Assembly: GCA_030066975.1 (NCBI GenBank)
Contig: JASJAO010000012.1
Coordinates: forward strand, 1 to 64,000
From: Henriciella sp.
GTDB lineage: Bacteria; Pseudomonadota; Alphaproteobacteria; Caulobacterales; Hyphomonadaceae
Length of the DNA stretch: 64,000 nt
Reading direction: 5' to 3'
Both the position numbers and the translations under genes were made by a program. The notes under the pieces are model-generated. The model searched no databases and had not been told where the DNA came from. It was given only the letters and a program-made list of their open reading frames with translations. Positions within the stretch are counted from its first letter, which is position 1; each line of letters starts with the position of its first letter. This document shows, in pieces, positions 1-8,430 of this stretch.

Positions 1-119
1 AGGACCTTGCGGTTGTTCATCCGGCACCAGCGCTTCACGGCAAACAGCTGCCACCACACCCACGGCCAGAGATAGACCGGCAGGTGCTGTACAGAGGCAA
101 CAGAGAAGCGAATGTCCAT
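1..119 (-). CDS. Hypothetical protein, N-terminal part only (cut by window edge)
   Basis: An open frame runs from an ATG at 117-119 leftwards out of the window, giving about 39 codons. The visible N-terminus is rich in Trp, Val and Leu (VYLWPWVWWQLFAVKRW) and then turns basic (RMNNRK), which suggests a membrane-proximal or amphipathic helix. No good ribosome binding site precedes the ATG on this strand, and the frame stays open upstream, so the start is uncertain. I do not recognise the family. The call rests only on the open frame and its plausible composition. Confidence 0.35.
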   Translation of the reverse strand, partial: MDIRFSVASVQHLPVYLWPWVWWQLFAVKRWCRMNNRKV

Positions 120-212
120 GGGGAGGAGTGTACGCGAGAATTTCAGGGGGAGGATAGACGGCGGTCTATCCAACAAAATCAGAGCGGAAACCAGTGGCTT
201 AAGACGCCCTAA

Positions 213-222
213 AACGGACGCT
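213..222. repeat. Left copy of a short intergenic 10-mer
   Basis: The 10-mer AACGGACGCT occurs here and again at 1171-1180, on the two sides of the small membrane-protein gene at 315-1082. The rest of 120-314 holds no gene that I can support. Confidence 0.35.
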
Positions 223-314
223 CGTCGAACCGATATTCCTCGCCTTCTTTCATAAGCCTTTGCATTATCTCATGTTTGTTCCATGGTCCTCGCTAGATGA
301 AATTGGGGAAAAGT

Positions 315-1082
315 ATGCTGCTACGCCGCATCACGAAACACGTTAAAGAACAAAATTGGACAGCGGTCGGCCTTGATCTTGTAATCGTGGTTTTCGGTGT
401 GTTTATCGGTATTCAGGTCGCGAACTGGAATGATGCGCGTACCGAAGCGCTGAGGGAGCAGCAAGTACTCCTCGAATTGCTCGATGACTTGCGCCAGGAT
501 TCGCTCGTGTTGGCCTCAGCTACTGAAGCGGCGCAGCTGAGTGTAAATGCAGCAAACATTGTTCTGGAACAGTCGGGTCTTGATCCTGTCACTCAGGTTT
601 CCTTTTCAGTGCTGAACACCTTCACAGATAGCGATATTTTGGTGGGTACGCCTGAAGTTTTGCCGGCTGATCAGGCGTCGGCGTATTGGTCCCTCATCAC
701 AACGCGATATTATCCCTCTCAGAATGATGCCGCGCTAAATGCGCTTATCGCGGCTGGTAATTTTTCAATTGTCAAAGATCGCCAAGTCGTGAGGGATTTG
801 CAGCGATACAAGACGTTCTGGACAAATGTTATGGCTAGCCATGACAATACATATCGACCGTTTCGGGATCACACTGTTTTTGTGGGGCAGAAACATGGTC
901 TAAGCCCATTCATAAGTATTGACCTCGATGTCTTGGCTGAGATTGTTAGGCTCGATCCGGAGATGCAGGGCGTTATTCGGACAACCGCAGAGTTTGCAGC
1001 ATTTCATGGTGAATCGCTCGAGCATCTTCAGGAAGAGGCACAGATTCTTATCGAGCGCATCGAGGCGGCGTCAGCATCGTGA
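315..1082 (+). CDS. DUF6090-like single-pass membrane protein
   Basis: About 255 aa. The first 15 residues are basic and contain KHVKEQNW. They are followed by one hydrophobic segment (LDLVIVVFGVFIGIQVANW), then an acidic, helix-rich soluble domain. This N-terminal pattern is typical of DUF6090-type proteins, which have no known function; the rest is probably periplasmic. The ATG at 315 is chosen over the ATG at 297 because GGGGA lies at proper spacing before it and because the family usually starts here. Base composition is more AT-rich than in neighbouring genes, and the gene sits alone between repeat-like intergenic sequences, so it may be accessory. No operon partner is seen. Confidence 0.65.
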   Translation: MLLRRITKHVKEQNWTAVGLDLVIVVFGVFIGIQVANWNDARTEALREQQVLLELLDDLRQDSLVLASATEAAQLSVNAANIVLEQSGLDPVTQVSFSVLNTFTDSDILVGTPEVLPADQASAYWSLITTRYYPSQNDAALNALIAAGNFSIVKDRQVVRDLQRYKTFWTNVMASHDNTYRPFRDHTVFVGQKHGLSPFISIDLDVLAEIVRLDPEMQGVIRTTAEFAAFHGESLEHLQEEAQILIERIEAASAS

Positions 1083-1149
1083 GAGAGTAATACGTCGTGC
1101 ATCTCGCTCAGTATGCTGATCCAATTCAACACCTTAATTATGCGTAGCG

Positions 1150-1180
1150 AGCGTCCGATTCTCGCCCCAGAACGGACGCT
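1150..1180. repeat. Intergenic inverted repeat (right copy of the 10-mer)
   Basis: AGCGTCCG at 1150-1157 is the exact reverse complement of CGGACGCT at 1173-1180, giving an 8-bp stem with a 15-nt loop. It has no T-tract, so it is not a typical terminator. The right arm shares AACGGACGCT with 213-222. Confidence 0.5.
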
Positions 1181-1233
1181 AAGGTCGGAGGCTTCGGTCG
1201 CTCTGAGAAAATCGTTGCGGCAGGCGGTCCCGC

Positions 1234-1557
1234 CTAGAACGGCATTTTGAAGCCGGGCATCAGGCCGCCGAGGCCGGATGTGGCTTCTTTCATGGCTGTT
1301 TCCATGGCGTGATCGAGGTTCTTGCGGGCCTCGCGGTGCGCTGCCTTGACCAGATCCTCAATGATCTCCGCCTCGTCGGCCAGAAGGCTTGGGTCAATCT
1401 TCACCGAAATCAGTTCGCCCTTGCCTTTCAACGTGACGGACACGAGCCCAGCGCCGGCAATGCCTTCGGCTTCAGTCTGCTCAATCTTGTCTTGAGCTTC
1501 CTGCATCTTGGCCTGCATTTCCTGAGCCTGCTGCATGATCTTGGTGAGGTCGGTCAT
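1234..1557 (-). CDS. ybaB: YbaB/EbfC family nucleoid-associated protein
   Basis: 107 aa, the normal length for the family. The N-terminal half is a Gln/Met/Glu-rich helix (MQQAQEMQAKMQEAQDKIEQ). The core carries the conserved KIDPSLL and the later LMPGFKMPF end. These dimeric proteins bind DNA and are found with the recombination and replication machinery. The start codon directly abuts the dnaX stop, so the two genes are co-transcribed and probably translationally coupled. In many bacteria recR follows ybaB; here it does not, and the next gene is the unrelated, oppositely oriented membrane protein. Confidence 0.93.
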   Translation of the reverse strand: MTDLTKIMQQAQEMQAKMQEAQDKIEQTEAEGIAGAGLVSVTLKGKGELISVKIDPSLLADEAEIIEDLVKAAHREARKNLDHAMETAMKEATSGLGGLMPGFKMPF

Positions 1558-3294
1558 CTAGCTGTCTTTCTTACTTCGGCGTAAGGGCACCACATTGTCG
1601 GGCAGGGTTGGATCTTCAAGGGCTTTAGGCACCTCCGCGACATCTTCGACGTCGACAATCTCGGCGCCCGGTATGGCTTTCAGCGCGGCAGCAACGGATG
1701 GCATCTCGCGGGCGGCGGCAAACTGTTCCTGGCGCTCGCGGGCTTCGCGCTCCTTTGAGGTTTCTGTGTCGGTCTCGGTCTGTGAGACGTCCCAGTCGCT
1801 ATCGGTTTCCAACTCGAGGAAATCGGTCAGGCGACGCAGCAAATCAGCTGGGGCACCGGGGGCGAGGGCGCAAATCAGCTGATGATCACCGCACCGCTCG
1901 GCGCGCACATATTGGCGGGCTTCGCCCCAAAGGCGGCCTTCTTTGCGTTGCGCCAGCAAATCGAGCACCTGGTCAAAGGACGTGATCGCGGGCGCGTCCT
2001 GGCCGGGCGGCGGCGCAGCAGACGGTTCAGGCTTTCCCGCGCCGCCCGAGGCCCCTCCTGACATCAGCTGGCGCGCGGCCTCTTCCGGGGATGGCAGATT
2101 GGCCGCTGTGACAAGACGCAACAGCACCATACGAAGTGCGACATCTGCCTCAGGTGCGGTTTGCGTGTCGCGATAGCCTGAGAGCAGGATCTGCCAATTG
2201 CGCTGTGCCTGGGCCGGGCTCAGCGCCTTGGCGAGGTCATGCGTGCGGGTTGTCCAGTCCGCCGGACCGGGCAAGGCATAGCCGTCGCCTGCGGCCTGCA
2301 CCGTTGCGATATCGGCTGCGATTTCGAGCATGTCTTTCAGGATGACCAGCGGCTCAGCGCCGGCTTTGATCTGGTCAGCGACTTCTTCGATCGCTTTTTG
2401 TGCGTCACCCTGTATGGCAAATTCGAACGCGTCGAGCAGGCGGAGCCGATCACCCAATCCGAGCATGTCGCGGACGCGCGCGCCGGTGACCTGATCACCG
2501 TCAATGGCCTGAACGATCGCCTGATCCAGGATGGACAGTCCGTCGCGTACCGAGCCTTCGGCGGCGCGCGCAATCAGAGCGAGACCTTCTTCGGAGACGT
2601 CCGCGCCTTCCTTGTCAGCGATTTTAGAGAGATGTTCGGCGAGTGCCCCGCTGTCCAGCCGTTTCAGATCAAAGCGCTGGCAGCGACTGAGAACCGTGAT
2701 TGGGACTTTGCGGATTTCCGTTGTCGCAAAAATGAATTTCACGTGCGCTGGTGGCTCTTCCAGGGTCTTGAGCAGTGCGTTGAAAGATGCCGTCGACAGC
2801 ATGTGCACTTCGTCAATCACATAGACTTTGTAACGCGCAGAGACCGGCGAATAGCGCACACCGTCGAGGAGATCGCGCATGTCCGCCACACCGGTGCGGG
2901 AGGCGGCGTCGAGCTCCAGCACATCGGGATGATTGCCTGCCATGATCGCGCTGCAGAAATCGCCGGGCGGATCGAGATCTATGCTCGGCGCGTCATGCCC
3001 GTCGCGGGTGTAATTGAGCGCGCGGGCGAGCAGGCGCGCTGTAGTCGTTTTACCGACCCCGCGCACACCGGTCAGCATGAAGGCGTGCGCGACACGCTCG
3101 GTCTCGAACGCATTTTTCAGCGTGCGCACCATCGCTTCCTGTCCGATCAGATCAGAGAACAGACGCGGGCGATATTTGCGCGCCAGCACCTGATAGCCCT
3201 GATCCCCTGGCACGCCCATCTCAGCGTCTCCAAACATGGAGAAGGTCGCGTCATCGCGCTCATGCTCTTCCGGTGTTTCGGGCGTTTCCGTCAT
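1558..3294 (-). CDS. dnaX: DNA polymerase III subunit gamma/tau
   Basis: 578 aa clamp-loader ATPase. Walker A is GVRGVGKTT at residues 76-84, followed by the DEVHML Walker B and the LSRCQRF sensor region. A proline/alanine-rich linker near residue 420 leads to a C-terminal tau-like domain that would contact the polymerase. The zinc-module region between Walker A and the DAASRTG motif has only one cysteine (GDFCSAI) where many DnaX proteins have four, so zinc binding is probably lost; I believe this occurs in related Caulobacterales. The gene heads the dnaX-ybaB operon and diverges from the photolyase gene 63 bp away. Confidence 0.96.
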   Translation of the reverse strand: MTETPETPEEHERDDATFSMFGDAEMGVPGDQGYQVLARKYRPRLFSDLIGQEAMVRTLKNAFETERVAHAFMLTGVRGVGKTTTARLLARALNYTRDGHDAPSIDLDPPGDFCSAIMAGNHPDVLELDAASRTGVADMRDLLDGVRYSPVSARYKVYVIDEVHMLSTASFNALLKTLEEPPAHVKFIFATTEIRKVPITVLSRCQRFDLKRLDSGALAEHLSKIADKEGADVSEEGLALIARAAEGSVRDGLSILDQAIVQAIDGDQVTGARVRDMLGLGDRLRLLDAFEFAIQGDAQKAIEEVADQIKAGAEPLVILKDMLEIAADIATVQAAGDGYALPGPADWTTRTHDLAKALSPAQAQRNWQILLSGYRDTQTAPEADVALRMVLLRLVTAANLPSPEEAARQLMSGGASGGAGKPEPSAAPPPGQDAPAITSFDQVLDLLAQRKEGRLWGEARQYVRAERCGDHQLICALAPGAPADLLRRLTDFLELETDSDWDVSQTETDTETSKEREARERQEQFAAAREMPSVAAALKAIPGAEIVDVEDVAEVPKALEDPTLPDNVVPLRRSKKDS

Positions 3295-3357
3295 GGTAAA
3301 CGCTTATGGCAGGGACTCGGGGGTGGCGGCAAGCGCCGAGCGCTCTAGGTCGCATGC

Positions 3358-4857
3358 ATGACCAAAGCGCTGCTGATTTTTCCGCACCAATTGTTTGCCG
3401 AGCATCCAAGCCTGACCGAGGCGCCGGAACGCGTGGTCCTGATTGAGGATCCGCTCTTCTTTGGAGATCGCCAATACCCCATGCGGTTCCACAAGCAGAA
3501 ACTCTGGCTGCACCGGGCCAGTATGGCTCGCTATGCGCAGCGGCTTGCGGATCAGGGATTGTCTGTGGACACGGTTCGTTATGATCCGGAAGTGGCTGTC
3601 TTGAAGACGACCGTGGAACGACTCGCTGGGCAAGGCGTTAAGACCTTGATCACCTGTGACCCGGTTGATTTCAGCCTTGAGAAGCGGCTGAACACCTACG
3701 CGCAGGCGAACGAGCTTGATCTGGACCTCCTGCCGACGCCGTCATTTCTGAACACACAGACTCAAAACCGGCTGTGGCGCGAAGACCAGAAACGCTGGTT
3801 CATGGCGGAATTCTATAAGTCGCAGCGGCGGCGCCTGAACATTCTGATGGAGGGCGACGGGCCGGTCGGTGGGCGCTGGAGCTTCGATGAGGACAATCGT
3901 AAAAAGGTCCCGAAGAAACTGCAGGCTCAGGTGCCACAGCTCTGGCCGCTGCAAGAGGTGGATGAGATCGATCAACAGGCGCGCACCAGTGTGCTTGAGG
4001 ATTTTCCCGACAACTACGGCAACCTGGAAAACTTGTTCTGGCCGACCGATCATGAGGCAGCGGCGGTCTGGCTGACGCGGTTTCTAAGCGAGCGGTTTGA
4101 GCTGTTCGGACCGTATGAAGACGCCATCCTGAAAGGCGAGAGCCTGCTTTGGCACAGTGCGATCACGCCGATGCTGAATATCGGGCTGCTGACGCCCAAG
4201 CAGGTTGTGACGGCCACGCTGGAGCATATGGAAGCATCCGAGATCCCGCTCAACTCAGCGGAAGGATTCCTGCGTCAGATCATTGGCTGGCGGGAGTTCA
4301 TGCGCGCAACTTATCAGGATCTCGGTGTCCGGATGCGCACCACCAATCACTGGAACCAGAAACGGAAAATGCCTGAGCGATTCTGGACGGGAGAGACGGG
4401 CATCGCGCCTTTGGATGACACAATCAAACGCGTGCTGGAGACCGGCTATTGCCATCACATAGAGCGACTGATGGTGCTCGGCGGGTTTATGTTTCTCTGT
4501 GAGTTTGATCCAGATGACATCTATCGCTGGTTCATGGAGATGTTTGTTGATGCCTATGACTGGGTGATGGTGACGAATGTTTATGCGATGAGCCAGAATG
4601 CCGATGGCGGTCTGATCACGACCAAGCCGTACTTTTCCGGGTCGGCCTATGTGAAGAAAATGGGCAATCATCCCAAGGGCGAGTGGTGCGATATCTGGGA
4701 TGGCCTGTATTGGCGATGGATCTGGACCCATGCCGAGGCGCTGGAAAAGAACCCGCGCTGGGCGATGATGGTCTCTATGGTCCGCAAGATGGATCCCGGC
4801 AAACGCGATACCCATCTCGCCAGGGCAAACGCTTATCTTGACAGTCTGGACGCGTAG
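3358..4857 (+). CDS. Cryptochrome/photolyase family protein (PhrB/FeS-BCP branch)
   Basis: 499 aa, normal for deoxyribodipyrimidine photolyase-related proteins. It starts with the typical LIFPHQLF, and the C-terminal FAD-binding region has the branch signatures GYCHHIERLMVLGGF and DWVMVTNVYAMSQ. Family members repair UV photoproducts, usually (6-4) lesions, using FAD and light. Classical members bind a 4Fe-4S cluster through one Cys in the CHH motif plus three in a CxxC...C insertion. Here Cys365 (GYC) is present, but the insertion is replaced by a short stretch with one Cys (EWC, Cys444), so the cluster is probably absent. Divergent from dnaX. The repair chemistry cannot be fixed from sequence alone. 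Confidence 0.88.
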   Translation: MTKALLIFPHQLFAEHPSLTEAPERVVLIEDPLFFGDRQYPMRFHKQKLWLHRASMARYAQRLADQGLSVDTVRYDPEVAVLKTTVERLAGQGVKTLITCDPVDFSLEKRLNTYAQANELDLDLLPTPSFLNTQTQNRLWREDQKRWFMAEFYKSQRRRLNILMEGDGPVGGRWSFDEDNRKKVPKKLQAQVPQLWPLQEVDEIDQQARTSVLEDFPDNYGNLENLFWPTDHEAAAVWLTRFLSERFELFGPYEDAILKGESLLWHSAITPMLNIGLLTPKQVVTATLEHMEASEIPLNSAEGFLRQIIGWREFMRATYQDLGVRMRTTNHWNQKRKMPERFWTGETGIAPLDDTIKRVLETGYCHHIERLMVLGGFMFLCEFDPDDIYRWFMEMFVDAYDWVMVTNVYAMSQNADGGLITTKPYFSGSAYVKKMGNHPKGEWCDIWDGLYWRWIWTHAEALEKNPRWAMMVSMVRKMDPGKRDTHLARANAYLDSLDA

Positions 4858-4994
4858 CGCCGCCCAGATCTGAATAGCGATCGCTTTTTGTTTGAATGAT
4901 CTTGGGCGACGCCAGTGCAGGCAAATGTGAACAAGTCGAACATTGTCCGTTAAGTCCTAGCCTGTAAGGTTCAGGTCATTCGTGGGAGGAGCGA

Positions 4995-7445
4995 ATGAAA
5001 TCTGGACTTTTTCGATCGGCATCTGTCCGTTCACTTTTGCTGGCCGGGCTGTTTCTTCCGGGAACACTTGGACTGGTTGGTTGCGCAAGCAGTGGCGGAG
5101 GGGACAGTGGCGGCGGCACGGTAACCCCCGTGTCTCCAGCACCCCCACCTCCTGCATCTCCGCCCCCGCCGCCTGCACCGCCTCCTCCGACCGCACCGGC
5201 CGCTGACTTTGAAACCAGTGAGTATGACCGCACGGTCGGGCTTGGGCTGATCGGTGCCTCTGCCGCCTATTCGGTCGGCGCCACTGGCGAAGGCATATCC
5301 GTCGCGGTTATCGACACAGACATCGTGGCAGATCATCCCGACCTCGACGGTCAGATCTCACAGACCATAGATGTCTGTGACAATGCCGCCTGTTTCGATG
5401 TTGACGGCAATCTTGCCAATCGCCCGGCAAACGATGTTGATCCAGAAAGCCATGGCACGCTGGTGGCCGGGATTATCGGCGCCCGCCGTGATGATGATGT
5501 CACCACGCCCGAAGATGAAGGCGCCGGCGGGGTGAACATTCACGGTGTCGCCTATAATGCCGATATTATCCATGTCCGCGCCGATGCGCCGGGCAGTTGC
5601 CTGCAAACCGGCGAGGATGAAGGCTGTTTCTTCCGCGATCCGGATCTGGTGCGCGCGATTGAAGCGGCAGCAGACGCCGGCGCAGACATCATAAATCTTT
5701 CGCTCGGCGGCGAGATCGATGAAAGTGACATTCTGGAAAACAGCATCCAGGACACCGCCGCAGAGGGTGTCCTGTTTGTGATCTCAGCCGGCAATGATGC
5801 CGAACCGCCGGGTACAGATGAAAACGGCAATCCGGTCGCCGCAAAAGGGACCACACCGAACGAACCGGCTTTTATCGCCGGACAAGCGGCCTCGCTCGGC
5901 CGCGTGGTTGCAGTTGGCGCGATTGATCAGAACGGTGTGATCTCTGACTTTTCCAACCGTGCGGGCACAGACGCCGCTGACTTTTATATTCTTGCGCCGG
6001 GACAGTCTGTCGTCACCACGGGCCCGGATGATGACGTGACGTTCCCGGATGACCCCGACAATGATGCGGACTCCGTTGGCGACTATTACAGCGTGTCTGG
6101 CACCTCATTCGCGGCGCCTTATGTGGCCGGGACGCTTGCCCTCTTGCTGGAGCAGTTTCCCAATCTGAGCCCGGAAGATGCGCTGCAGATCATTCTTGAT
6201 ACAGCAGACGATTATGTTGACCCGAACCCGGATCCAATCCTTGGCATCGCCGCGGGTGTTGGCACAGATGCTGTCTCAGGTGTTGGGGTCCTGAACGTCG
6301 AAGCGGCGTTCAGCCCGCAAGGCGAAACCACGATGAGCATCAATGGGGAAGTGGTGCCTGTTTCAGCCGCGATCCTGCCGACCAGCGGCGCGTTTGGAGA
6401 CTTCGCCGTCAATTCCGGCGCGTTTGACGGTCTGGTCTTCCAGGACAAATATCAACGTGGCTTTGAGCTTGATCCGGTGCAAGCTATGGCAGCTGTGCCC
6501 AGCGATTATCTTGGCAGTCGGATCATTGACCTTGACCAGCGCGCCGATTGGGCCGCTGCGGAGCGCGCCGCGATTTCTGCCGGGCCGATCAGCCTGAACT
6601 GGTCCACACCGCGCCTGCGTGAAAATCCGCTTCTGCCCTATGAGCAGGAAGTCGAAAGCACGTTTCAAGCGCGCTATGAGTTTCAGAACAATTCCGTGGA
6701 ATTTGGCCGTGGCGGCGGGATCGCCACCCTGGCACCGGATGTGTCGCTGATCACAGACACCACGGGCACAACACCGTTTTCGACCTCAGGAAGCTGGGCG
6801 AAGTTCAGCCATGATGTGTCCGACACGTATCGTCTGGACGTGTTCTCGAGTGAAAATGATTTTCGCCAGACCAATGGCATTGGCGTCACTCGGCTCGGCG
6901 ACAATTGGGCATTCCGCGGCGCGGTCAGCACCACCCGCGATGAAGCCACAGCTCTCGGCGGACAGTTGCAGTCGAGATATGGTGCGGGCGAGGATGAAAC
7001 AGAACTGACCGCTTATTCGATTGAAGGGCGCTGGGCGATTTCGCGGGTCTGGCAGCTCTCGGGCGGGATCGAAGCTGCGGCGATTACGCTTCCGGGCTTA
7101 AAGACGGAGAATGTCTGGACCAGTGGTTGGTCCGTCGGCGCCGAACGACCACTAGGCAGCGGACATCTGTCCGTCTCTGTCGCGCAGCCTCGCCGGGCTG
7201 AGACGGGCACAATGGTGCTTGATCTGCCGGTCAGTCAAACCAGCGATGGTACGATTATCACCGGGTTGCGAGATGTCGCGCTGACCCCGAGCGGGCGTCA
7301 GGTCGACTTTGAAGTGCGCTATGGCCTGCGGATCGGACCGCACTGGCAGATGCACGTCGCAACAGCCTTGTCGACCTCGCCAAATCATATCTCGGGAGCA
7401 GAAACGCAGGCTGTCAGCTGGTTCAATCTGAGGACGCAGTGGTAG
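4995..7445 (+). CDS. S8 (subtilisin) serine protease, lipoprotein with C-terminal barrel-like domain
   Basis: 816 aa. A signal peptide ends in the lipobox LVGC (Cys30), followed by a Gly/Ser stretch and a Pro-rich linker at about residues 45-68. The subtilase domain carries the catalytic triad Asp107 (VIDTDI), His153 (ESHGTLVAG) and Ser371 (SGTSFAAPYVAG). Residues from about 480 to 816 form many alternating amphipathic strands and end in aromatic Trp, as expected for an outer-membrane barrel. Subtilase plus lipobox plus barrel recalls the neisserial NalP surface protease. The RBS GGGAGGAG lies just before the ATG. The next gene overlaps its stop codon. Barrel identity and surface exposure are inferred. 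Confidence 0.86.
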   Translation: MKSGLFRSASVRSLLLAGLFLPGTLGLVGCASSGGGDSGGGTVTPVSPAPPPPASPPPPPAPPPPTAPAADFETSEYDRTVGLGLIGASAAYSVGATGEGISVAVIDTDIVADHPDLDGQISQTIDVCDNAACFDVDGNLANRPANDVDPESHGTLVAGIIGARRDDDVTTPEDEGAGGVNIHGVAYNADIIHVRADAPGSCLQTGEDEGCFFRDPDLVRAIEAAADAGADIINLSLGGEIDESDILENSIQDTAAEGVLFVISAGNDAEPPGTDENGNPVAAKGTTPNEPAFIAGQAASLGRVVAVGAIDQNGVISDFSNRAGTDAADFYILAPGQSVVTTGPDDDVTFPDDPDNDADSVGDYYSVSGTSFAAPYVAGTLALLLEQFPNLSPEDALQIILDTADDYVDPNPDPILGIAAGVGTDAVSGVGVLNVEAAFSPQGETTMSINGEVVPVSAAILPTSGAFGDFAVNSGAFDGLVFQDKYQRGFELDPVQAMAAVPSDYLGSRIIDLDQRADWAAAERAAISAGPISLNWSTPRLRENPLLPYEQEVESTFQARYEFQNNSVEFGRGGGIATLAPDVSLITDTTGTTPFSTSGSWAKFSHDVSDTYRLDVFSSENDFRQTNGIGVTRLGDNWAFRGAVSTTRDEATALGGQLQSRYGAGEDETELTAYSIEGRWAISRVWQLSGGIEAAAITLPGLKTENVWTSGWSVGAERPLGSGHLSVSVAQPRRAETGTMVLDLPVSQTSDGTIITGLRDVALTPSGRQVDFEVRYGLRIGPHWQMHVATALSTSPNHISGAETQAVSWFNLRTQW

Positions 7446-7840
7446 GTCCGCGTCATCTCGCGGTCTGTTTCGCCCTGATCTGTCTGTCTGGATGCACAAT
7501 GTTTGGCGGCTCGGTTCCAGACGAAGAGGTACAAGCCAATGACGGGTGCCCATCCGTTAAATCTGCAAGCGCCTGGATCAATCGCCAGCCCTCAACCGAC
7601 GGCGCGAAGGCGAGACTGGTCGTCAGCGTTCGCCTTAACGAACTGGAACAGTGGATGGCGTTTCGCGTTGAGGGGGAAGACCCGGCTGACCTCAGTCTGG
7701 AGCTGCGCCCAGGCGGTGAAGGCTATGCGGGGATTGTGGGGTATCGTGAACCGCTTGGCCGCCAACCGCGCGAACGGGTTTCAATCCTGTGCAATGGCAG
7801 ACTGATCGGGGAAGTGGCGCAAATACACTCGGTCTACTAG
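7439..7840 (+). CDS. Small predicted lipoprotein, coupled to the S8 protease
   Basis: 133 aa from a GTG start that overlaps the protease stop by 7 nt; GAGGA lies a few bases upstream within the protease gene. The N-terminus is a hydrophobic signal ending in LSGC, a good lipobox. The mature part has two further cysteines (DGCPSV and ILCNGR) that could form a disulfide, with a central Glu/Leu-rich region. I do not recognise the family. The overlap implies translational coupling, so an accessory role for the protease (folding, inhibition or surface delivery) is reasonable but unproven. Confidence 0.6.
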   Translation: MVGPRHLAVCFALICLSGCTMFGGSVPDEEVQANDGCPSVKSASAWINRQPSTDGAKARLVVSVRLNELEQWMAFRVEGEDPADLSLELRPGGEGYAGIVGYREPLGRQPRERVSILCNGRLIGEVAQIHSVY

Positions 7841-7856
7841 CAGATTGTGTATGAGC

Positions 7857-7950
7857 GGAGACTGGACAGTGACCCGTGCCGAAAATCGTTAGGGCTGCTT
7901 CGTTCCCGACCTGACCCGGTTGGCGATAGACCCGTCCACCGCCAGCCTCC
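7857..7950 (-). ncRNA. ffs: Signal recognition particle RNA (4.5S type)
   Basis: On the minus strand the 7887-7918 region contains the SRP domain IV signature (GGTCAGGTCGGGAACGAAGC), matching the conserved Ffh-binding internal loops. The outer ends pair: GGAGGCTGG at the 5' end (7942-7950) with CCAGTCTCC at the 3' end (7857-7865), giving a hairpin of about 94 nt, the normal bacterial 4.5S size. The RNA binds Ffh and targets nascent membrane proteins to FtsY. A strong promoter at the correct distance sets the 5' end. Confidence 0.92.
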
Positions 7951-7957
7951 TAAGGGC

Positions 7958-7986
7958 TATATCGCGATTCAAAAGAGGTTTGACAA
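7958..7986 (-). promoter_or_regulatory. Sigma-70 type promoter of the SRP RNA
   Basis: On the minus strand, TTGTCA (7981-7986) and GATATA (7958-7963) are separated by exactly 17 bp. The predicted transcription start is about 7 nt downstream, at the first G of the RNA's closing stem at 7950. Confidence 0.75.
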
Positions 7987-8013
7987 GGTGTCGGCTCACA
8001 ATAGGCTGAGCGT

Positions 8014-8418
8014 ATGACCGGGGGCACAGATCCACATAATTACATCTCTTGCGCGGCTGTGATGGTCGTTAAGGATATTCATCGCTCGGTCGACTTCTAT
8101 CGCGATAAGCTCGGCTTTCAGGTCGAACAAATCTGGGGCGATCCGCCGGGATTCGCGATTGCCGATACGCCGACGGCCTCGATCATGCTGAAACAAGGCG
8201 TCTGTCCGGAAGATGCCGACACAGGCGTGCCGAACGGCAAGCTGATCAGCGGATTGTGGGATGTCTATATCTGGATCCGAGATATGCCAGCTTTGCTGAA
8301 ACAGCTTGATCAAAGACACACCCCCTATGCGGCCCCCGAGGAAACCGAGTATGGGTGCACGGAAGTTGTGGTCACCGATCCAGATGGTTATCGCATCTGT
8401 TTTGGTTATTGCCCGTAA
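8014..8418 (+). CDS. VOC (glyoxalase/bleomycin-resistance fold) family protein
   Basis: 134 aa, one vicinal-oxygen-chelate domain. The start has the usual pattern VMVVKDIHRSVDFYRDKLGF, and the C-terminal half has TDPDGYRICFGY with a His/Glu region typical of metal or substrate binding. VOC proteins range from glyoxalases and dioxygenases to antibiotic-binding proteins, so the substrate cannot be named. The gene lies 12 bp before nudC on the same strand and probably forms an operon with it. It diverges from the SRP RNA promoter. Confidence 0.85.
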   Translation: MTGGTDPHNYISCAAVMVVKDIHRSVDFYRDKLGFQVEQIWGDPPGFAIADTPTASIMLKQGVCPEDADTGVPNGKLISGLWDVYIWIRDMPALLKQLDQRHTPYAAPEETEYGCTEVVVTDPDGYRICFGYCP

Positions 8419-8430
8419 AGGATCCTGAGT

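Noticed and set aside
2239-3348. 369-aa plus-strand frame opposite dnaX
   Set aside because: It is the antisense shadow of dnaX with no family features, and the minus-strand frame is a clear housekeeping gene.
4876-4885. AGCGATCGCT followed by T-run, as terminator of the photolyase gene
   Set aside because: The palindrome has no loop; only a 3-bp stem could form around GATC, too weak for a terminator.
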